From assembly GCA_017440445.1 (NCBI GenBank), contig JAFSHE010000026.1, forward strand, positions 1-9,163: a stretch of 9,163 nucleotides of DNA. Reading direction: 5' to 3'. The notes under the pieces are model-generated. The model had not been told where the DNA came from. It saw nothing but the letters and a program-made list of their open reading frames with translations, and did not search any database. Shown here piece by piece: positions 5,537-9,163 of this stretch; within the stretch, counting starts at the first letter, position 1; every line of letters starts with the position of its first letter. Made by a program: the position numbers and the translations under genes. Source of the stretch: Oscillospiraceae bacterium. Lineage in GTDB: Bacteria; Bacillota_A; Clostridia; Oscillospirales; Ruminococcaceae.

Positions 5537-5550
5537 CCGCATAAATGCGG
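5537..5550 (+). repeat. Small inverted repeat before the HPr terminator
   Basis: CCGCAT and ATGCGG separated by AA, seven bases upstream of the main terminator stem. It may fold as an extra hairpin at the mRNA 3' end. Confidence 0.4.
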
Positions 5551-5556
5551 TCGGCA

Positions 5557-5602
5557 GGGCAGAAACCGACTTCGGGTCGGGCTTCTGCCCCTTTTGTTTT
5601 TC
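5557..5602 (+). terminator. Rho-independent terminator after HPr
   Basis: Outer stem GGGCAGAA (5557-5564)/TTCTGCCC (5583-5590), a small internal loop, then inner stem CCGAC/GTCGG around TTCGG, followed by TTTTGTTTTTCT. A strong two-part stem. Its T-run ends only two bases before the ribosome binding site of the lipoprotein gene. Confidence 0.9.
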
Positions 5603-5613
5603 TCGGAGGAATT

Positions 5614-6321
5614 ATGAAAAAGCTTATTTCGGCGGCAATTTCTGTGGTGCTTATGCTGACTCTGTCAGGCTGTACGTCTTCAGTGCCTGAGGGATATCAG
5701 CAGATAAGAGCTGCTAAAGAGAAGTATGAGAGCCTCGACAGCGGCAGAGCGACTATGACAGACCTTACCACAGGTGAGTCCATTATGGAGTTCAGCTTTC
5801 TGATAAACAAGAACAACGAGATGATATTCAACTACTACGGCAAGGACAGCAGCGATGAGATGTATGCATACAGCAACGGTGCCGAGTACTATTATAAAGA
5901 GCCGGGAGCCAGGATGTGGTCTGTAATAGGTCCCGAGGACGAAAATTACATCTACAATCTGTACAGCAGAGAGTACCGTTATCCATACGCTGACGGCGGG
6001 ATATTCTTCCTTGACGGAGGCTCGGTGGAAAGCGCTGAGGTCCTCAGCGGCGAGGATGGAACGGTAACGATCAAATATGTTTACGATACGGACAAGCTTA
6101 ATTCCTCGGTGCATGGCGTACTTACTGATGTAGACAGCTTCAGCTCACTCACCACTGTATTCAGTATAAACAGCGAGGGGTATATTACGGAGTTCACAGA
6201 AACGGGTACAGTCACTGACACCGACGGAGTCTCCCGTGACATAAACATGTGTATCGCAATCGATATGATGAACGATGTGTACGAGATACCCTACCCCGTA
6301 GATCAACTGAAAAAATCCTGA
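5614..6321 (+). CDS. Putative lipoprotein of unknown function
   Basis: A 235-residue exported lipoprotein. It has a short basic start (MKK), a hydrophobic stretch and the lipobox LSGC with Cys20 as the predicted lipidation site. The mature part is acidic and rich in Tyr, Ser, Asp and beta-type segments ('FSFLINKNNEMIFNYYGKD', 'YAYSNGAEYYYKEPG', 'DGTVTIKYVYDTD', 'FSINSEGYITEFTETGTVTD'). This alternation of strands resembles the LolA/LppX-like lipoprotein fold seen in many Firmicute lipoproteins, but that is an impression only. GGAGG lies four bases before the ATG, immediately after the HPr terminator, and no separate promoter fits in between. An in-frame start at 5545 would lie inside the terminator and is rejected. 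No terminator follows, so transcripts could run on towards the M23 gene. Confidence 0.82.
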   Translation: MKKLISAAISVVLMLTLSGCTSSVPEGYQQIRAAKEKYESLDSGRATMTDLTTGESIMEFSFLINKNNEMIFNYYGKDSSDEMYAYSNGAEYYYKEPGARMWSVIGPEDENYIYNLYSREYRYPYADGGIFFLDGGSVESAEVLSGEDGTVTIKYVYDTDKLNSSVHGVLTDVDSFSSLTTVFSINSEGYITEFTETGTVTDTDGVSRDINMCIAIDMMNDVYEIPYPVDQLKKS

Positions 6322-6408
6322 AAAAGGTAAAATATGTTGAATTTTGTTACTGTACACTAATCTGCTAAATCGTTTTTGTGAAAATCATCTGAAAAAATCA
6401 ATGAAAAA

Positions 6409-6446
6409 GTTACAAAATGGTTACAAAAGGTTGCAAAACGGTTACA
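6409..6446 (-). promoter_or_regulatory. Four phased GTTACA boxes, WalR/YycF-like sites
   Basis: GTTACA occurs at 6409-6414, 6420-6425 and 6441-6446, with GTTGCA at 6430-6435. Starts are 11, 10 and 11 bases apart, one helical turn each. Read on the minus strand, each adjacent pair is TGTAAC-N5-TGTAAC or TGTAAC-N5-TGCAAC, matching the TGTWAH-N5-TGTWAH consensus of the WalR (YycF) response regulator, which controls wall hydrolase genes in Bacillus and Staphylococcus. The downstream gene is a wall-hydrolase-type peptidase. The third box overlaps the -35 and the fourth lies in the spacer, which would favour repression if all are filled. Confidence 0.6.
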
Positions 6447-6459
6447 GTAATGCTATAAT
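6431..6459 (+). promoter_or_regulatory. Promoter of the M23 peptidase gene
   Basis: TTGCAA (6431-6436), a 17-base spacer and a perfect TATAAT (6454-6459) preceded by TGC (extended -10). Predicted start is near 6466, giving a leader of about 78 bases. Confidence 0.8.
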
Positions 6460-6470
6460 AAAACAAGTTC

Positions 6471-6520
6471 GCAGAGAATACGCTCTGCATTTTCGCAGCA
6501 ACCACGGCAGCTATCGCTGC
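6471..6520 (+). promoter_or_regulatory. Two hairpins in the M23 leader
   Basis: GCAGAG (6471-6476)/CTCTGC (6483-6488) has a 6-base loop and begins about six bases after the predicted +1. GCAGC (6507-6511)/GCTGC (6516-6520) has a 4-base loop. Neither is followed by a U-run. They may stabilise the mRNA or set its folding; no known riboswitch pattern was recognised. Confidence 0.4.
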
Positions 6521-6543
6521 ATTGAGATATAAAAGGAGGAAAC

Positions 6544-8307
6544 ATGGTTTCCGAAAAAGAAAAAACAACAACTGATAATATTAAAAAGCCACGAAAAACG
6601 CCTTATGATGGTATTGCAGGTCTGGGAGAATATTTCTTCTCTGTTATTATGACTGTTGCTCTGTCGATAAAGAACGCAGCAGCTAAGGTGATCGAGAAAA
6701 ACGAGGACAGACTTGCAGCCTTCGGTGAATGGACGCTCAATACCCTTAAAAAGCTTGGCAGAAAGATCGCATCTCCTTTCGTGAGATATCACAAGGCATT
6801 TAAGCTGGGCTTCTCTGAGGTGGGCAGGATACGCAGGGAAAAAGGTTCATTCAGCGCATTTATCGCTGTAATAAAGATGTTCTTCCGTCTGCTATTCGGC
6901 AAGCGTGGTCTTGCATACTCCGTGTTCAACTATGCGCTTCCTGTTGTCAGCATGGTAATGCTGTTCAATATCGTGACATACGCAAACAACATGAACTACG
7001 CTGTAAAGCTCAATGTAAACGGTGATTTCGTCGGATATATCGAGAGCGAAACGGTGTTCACCGAGGCAGATCGTATAGTTCAGCAGCGTATCAACTACAT
7101 GGACAGCAATACAAAGACCATCACATTTGAGCCTACATATCAGCTTGAAGCGGTGGATTACGGCAGCACGCTGACAAAGTATCAGCTGGCTGATAAGCTG
7201 CTGACCTCCACAGGCGCTGAGATAGAGCACGCATACGGTCTTTATATCGACAACGCATTCTACGGCGCATTGATAGACAAATCAAAGATAGACGATACTC
7301 TTGAACAGCTTCTGGATGTTTATCGTACAGGCGCACAGAATGAGAAAGTCGCATTCGAAAGCACCATCACTTACGAGCCCGGACTTTACCTTTCCGAAAG
7401 TATCGTAAGCGAGGATGAGATAATCGACATAATCACCGCAAAACGTTCCGTAGCTACATACTATACGGTAGAAGCGGGCGACTCTCCTATCGGTATCTCC
7501 ACAAAGCTTGGCATAAGCCTTGATGAGCTGGAGCATCTTAATCCCGGCTTTACTACAAATATGATGTATGTCGGTGACGAGGTGCTTATCACACAGGATG
7601 TTCCCTACCTTGCGGTAACAGTCACAAGAACAGAGGTATACAACGAGGCCACTCCATACGAAACAAAATATTTCGATGACAGCACAAGATATAAGGATTC
7701 CTCCACGGTAACCCAGGACGGTGTATACGGTACAGACCGTGTTACTGCTGATGTTTCCTACATCAACGGCGTTGAGATACGTAGAAAGGTGCTTAGCCGT
7801 GTAACGGTGACCGAGCCTGTCGATAAGATAGTAGCACTGGGAACAAAACCTCACCCCACAGACCTGCCTATAAGCATACAGAAGGTAGAAATAGGCGAGA
7901 TGTACTGGCCTGTCGGTGGAGCTACGGGCGGAGAGATAAGTGAGATGATGTACGGCTACGGCGGCTACTACGGCCACGCAGGTATCGACATCAGAGCGCC
8001 TTCCGGAACTCCCATAATCGCAGCGGATTCGGGAACAGTAACCTTTGCCGGCTGGAAGGGCGGATACGGCTTCTGCGTATTTATCGACCACGGCAACGGT
8101 ATTCAGACCGTTTACGGTCACGCAAGCTATCTGCACGTATACGCAGGCGAAAAGGTAACACAGGGTCAGCAGATTGCAGATGTAGGCTCTACGGGCTACT
8201 CCACAGGTAACCACCTCCACTTCGAGGTGCGTATCAACGGCATCTGTATGAACCCCATCAACTATCTGCCATGGCATGTTCGTTCGCCCTGGTGCGTAGA
8301 ATATTAA
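6544..8307 (+). CDS. Membrane-anchored LysM-G5-M23 peptidoglycan endopeptidase
   Basis: A 587-residue protein. Residues 1-125 are basic and probably cytosolic. One membrane helix lies at about 127-147, with the rest outside the cell. Two similar units follow (about 152-222 and 229-301), each 'V-x-[VI]-[ND]-x-x-F-x-G', a helix, then a strand-helix end. LysM is at about 305-350 ('YYTVEAGDSPIGIS', 'LNPG', 'YVGDEVLI'). A G5-type domain spans about 354-434. The M23 domain (about 452-575) keeps all active-site residues: zinc ligands His478 and Asp482 in 'GHAGID' and His559 in 'HLHFE', plus His526 in 'YGHAS' and His557. M23 enzymes cut peptide cross-links in peptidoglycan; LysM and G5 bind glycan. 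AGGAGG lies four bases before the ATG. A long cytosolic tail is less usual than a plain signal peptide, and might link it to a partner inside the cell. Confidence 0.92.
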   Translation: MVSEKEKTTTDNIKKPRKTPYDGIAGLGEYFFSVIMTVALSIKNAAAKVIEKNEDRLAAFGEWTLNTLKKLGRKIASPFVRYHKAFKLGFSEVGRIRREKGSFSAFIAVIKMFFRLLFGKRGLAYSVFNYALPVVSMVMLFNIVTYANNMNYAVKLNVNGDFVGYIESETVFTEADRIVQQRINYMDSNTKTITFEPTYQLEAVDYGSTLTKYQLADKLLTSTGAEIEHAYGLYIDNAFYGALIDKSKIDDTLEQLLDVYRTGAQNEKVAFESTITYEPGLYLSESIVSEDEIIDIITAKRSVATYYTVEAGDSPIGISTKLGISLDELEHLNPGFTTNMMYVGDEVLITQDVPYLAVTVTRTEVYNEATPYETKYFDDSTRYKDSSTVTQDGVYGTDRVTADVSYINGVEIRRKVLSRVTVTEPVDKIVALGTKPHPTDLPISIQKVEIGEMYWPVGGATGGEISEMMYGYGGYYGHAGIDIRAPSGTPIIAADSGTVTFAGWKGGYGFCVFIDHGNGIQTVYGHASYLHVYAGEKVTQGQQIADVGSTGYSTGNHLHFEVRINGICMNPINYLPWHVRSPWCVEY

Positions 8308-8312
8308 ACAGC

Positions 8313-8340
8313 ATCCTCCCCTGAAAAGGGGAGGATTTTT
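8313..8340 (+). terminator. Rho-independent terminator after the M23 gene
   Basis: A perfect 10-bp stem ATCCTCCCCT/AGGGGAGGAT with a GAAA loop, running into TTTT. It begins five bases after the stop codon. Confidence 0.9.
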
Positions 8341-8347
8341 GCAAATG

Positions 8348-8375
8348 TGCGACCCGATGAAATTTTTACCGTCAT
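8348..8375 (+). promoter_or_regulatory. Possible ECF-type promoter of the sigma gene
   Basis: TGCGAC (8348-8353), 16 bases, then CGTCAT (8370-8375). This resembles ECF promoters, whose -35 often contains an AC motif and whose -10 is often CGTC or CGTA (for example TGAAAC-N16-CGTA for Bacillus SigW). No good sigma-A promoter lies between the terminator and the sigma gene, so autoregulation is plausible. Confidence 0.42.
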
Positions 8376-8407
8376 AATGTATGAGCTCACAAAAAGGGGG
8401 AGTAGAT

Positions 8408-8959
8408 ATGACAGACGAAGAAATATTACAGCTGTATTTCACCCGAAATGAAAACGCAATAAACGAGACCAGAAATTCCTATGGTCGGCTCATGCGCAGC
8501 GTTGCATACAACATACTTCAGAATTCTCAGGATGCAGAGGAGTGCGAAAACGAGACCTGCCTTAAAGCGTGGAACAGCATCCCGCCCACAAAGCCGCAGA
8601 GATTAAGCGCATATCTGTGCAAGATAGCAAGGCGCACTGCGCTGGACAGATATGATTACAATTCCGCTGCAAAGCGTGGAAACGCACTGCCGATAGACGA
8701 GCTTGCAGAGTGCATAGCCTCGGCAGGATGCGCAGAGGACCGTCTTTCTGAAAACGTACTTACCGATATCCTGAATGATTTTCTGTCAAAATGCGACTAT
8801 AACACACGAGTGATATTCATGCGCCGATTCTGGTTCGGCGACAGCATCTCGGAGATAGCAAAGCGGTTGCATGCGGGGGAAAGCATGGTAAAATCCCGTA
8901 TCTCCAGAACATTGAAGAAGCTTCGGGAACACCTCAAAAAGGAGGGCTATACATTATGA
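8408..8959 (+). CDS. ECF-type RNA polymerase sigma factor
   Basis: A 183-residue sigma-70 family protein with regions 2 and 4 only. Region 2 spans about 15-82, including 'NSQDAEECENETCLKAWNSI' (39-58; the usual D-A-E-E/D helix) and 'AYLCKIARRTALDRY' (68-82; -10 recognition). The linker contains 'KRGNALPIDELAECIA', a pattern common in clostridial ECF proteins. Region 4 is at about 116-176, with the helix-turn-helix 'SISEIAKRLHAGESMVKSRI' (146-165) that reads the -35. The start at 8408 has GGAG five bases upstream; an in-frame ATG at 8381 has no ribosome binding site. The stop codon overlaps the next start (ATGA), typical of a sigma/anti-sigma pair. Target genes are unknown; envelope stress is the usual theme, and the adjacent wall peptidase fits it loosely. 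Confidence 0.92.
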   Translation: MTDEEILQLYFTRNENAINETRNSYGRLMRSVAYNILQNSQDAEECENETCLKAWNSIPPTKPQRLSAYLCKIARRTALDRYDYNSAAKRGNALPIDELAECIASAGCAEDRLSENVLTDILNDFLSKCDYNTRVIFMRRFWFGDSISEIAKRLHAGESMVKSRISRTLKKLREHLKKEGYTL

Positions 8960-9163
8960 AAGAAAAACTCAACAATGCTTTGAATGATGTCAGCGACAAG
9001 CTGATAGAAGAAGCGGCAAAGGCTGACCGCCTTGAAAACAACACCGCCCGTATCGTGCGGAATATCGCAGTGCCTGTTGCCTCTGCGGCGGCTATCGCAG
9101 GACTTTGTATCGGGCTTGCGAAAATGGGAGTGTTCAACACCTCACAGGGCGCAGACCTGCTCC
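8956..9163 (+). CDS. Probable anti-sigma factor, N-terminal part
   Basis: Only 69 codons are present; the gene runs off the right edge. The ATG overlaps the sigma stop by four bases, with AGGAGG ten bases upstream inside the sigma gene, so translation is coupled. About 36 soluble, helical, charged residues (MKEKLNNALNDVSDKLIEEA onward) precede one hydrophobic segment (about 37-56, 'IAVPVASAAAIAGLCIGLA'), after which the chain would be outside the cell. This cytosolic-helix plus single-pass layout next to an ECF sigma gene is that of a membrane anti-sigma factor. No zinc-binding HxxxCxxC motif is present in the visible part, so it would not be a ZAS-type anti-sigma. The call rests mainly on position. 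Confidence 0.68.
   Translation, partial: MKEKLNNALNDVSDKLIEEAAKADRLENNTARIVRNIAVPVASAAAIAGLCIGLAKMGVFNTSQGADLL

Noticed and set aside
5545..5613. Upstream ATG for the lipoprotein
   Set aside because: It would put the terminator hairpin in the coding sequence and destroy the signal peptide; the ATG at 5614 gives a normal lipoprotein signal with Cys20.
7282..8442. Minus-strand 386-codon open frame antisense to the M23 gene
   Set aside because: The plus strand encodes a complete LysM-G5-M23 protein with all active-site residues; the antisense product is Cys/Val/Tyr-rich without recognisable domains and runs across a terminator.

Overview
The window (about 9.2 kb, no tRNA, rRNA, CRISPR array or transposase seen) looks like chromosomal DNA of a Gram-positive gut or rumen Clostridium-class bacterium, most likely Ruminococcus or a close relative. 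The reasons are strong GGAGG ribosome binding sites, TTGACA/TATAAT-type promoters with 17-bp spacers, a GH130 mannoside phosphorylase close to the Ruminococcus albus type, a YtrA-type GntR/ABC operon, HPr with both His15 and Ser46, and a LysM-G5-M23 wall peptidase. The genus is an inference from remembered families, not from a search.

Layout. (1) Bases 1-1052, minus strand: a compact operon of a YtrA-like GntR repressor, two paralogous small proteins of unknown function, and the first 24 codons of an ABC transporter ATPase that runs off the left edge. It has a near-consensus promoter overlapped by palindromes that are probably the repressor's own operator. (2) Bases 1060-1483: non-coding, with two interleaved inverted repeats and a cluster of G-runs. 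(3) Bases 1484-2628, minus strand: a single-gene unit for a GH130 beta-1,4-mannooligosaccharide phosphorylase, with a clear promoter, a perfect hairpin at the predicted 5' end of the mRNA and a terminator. (4) Bases 2739-4846, minus strand: a single-gene unit for a seven-helix membrane protein with a degenerate GGDEF and an apparently intact EAL (c-di-GMP phosphodiesterase) domain. (5) Bases 5099-5602, plus strand: HPr (ptsH-like), divergent from the EAL gene. (6) Bases 5614-6321: a small lipoprotein whose ribosome binding site lies directly after the HPr terminator. (7) Bases 6409-8340: a membrane-anchored M23 peptidase with LysM and G5 domains, whose promoter is overlaid by four helically phased GTTACA boxes resembling WalR/YycF sites. 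(8) Bases 8348-9163: an ECF sigma factor, a possible autoregulatory promoter, and a translationally coupled membrane protein (probable anti-sigma factor) that runs off the right edge.

How the genes fit together: this is mostly a series of independent transcription units rather than one system. The common themes are carbohydrate use and its regulation (GH130, HPr), second-messenger turnover (EAL) and the cell envelope (lipoprotein, M23 peptidase, ECF sigma/anti-sigma, GntR/ABC). The least explained items are the two small duplicated proteins in the GntR-ABC operon, the interleaved repeats at 1169-1293, the phased boxes at the M23 promoter, and the recurring short hairpin near the predicted +1 of three strong promoters. 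I did not find a clearly unprecedented multi-gene system.
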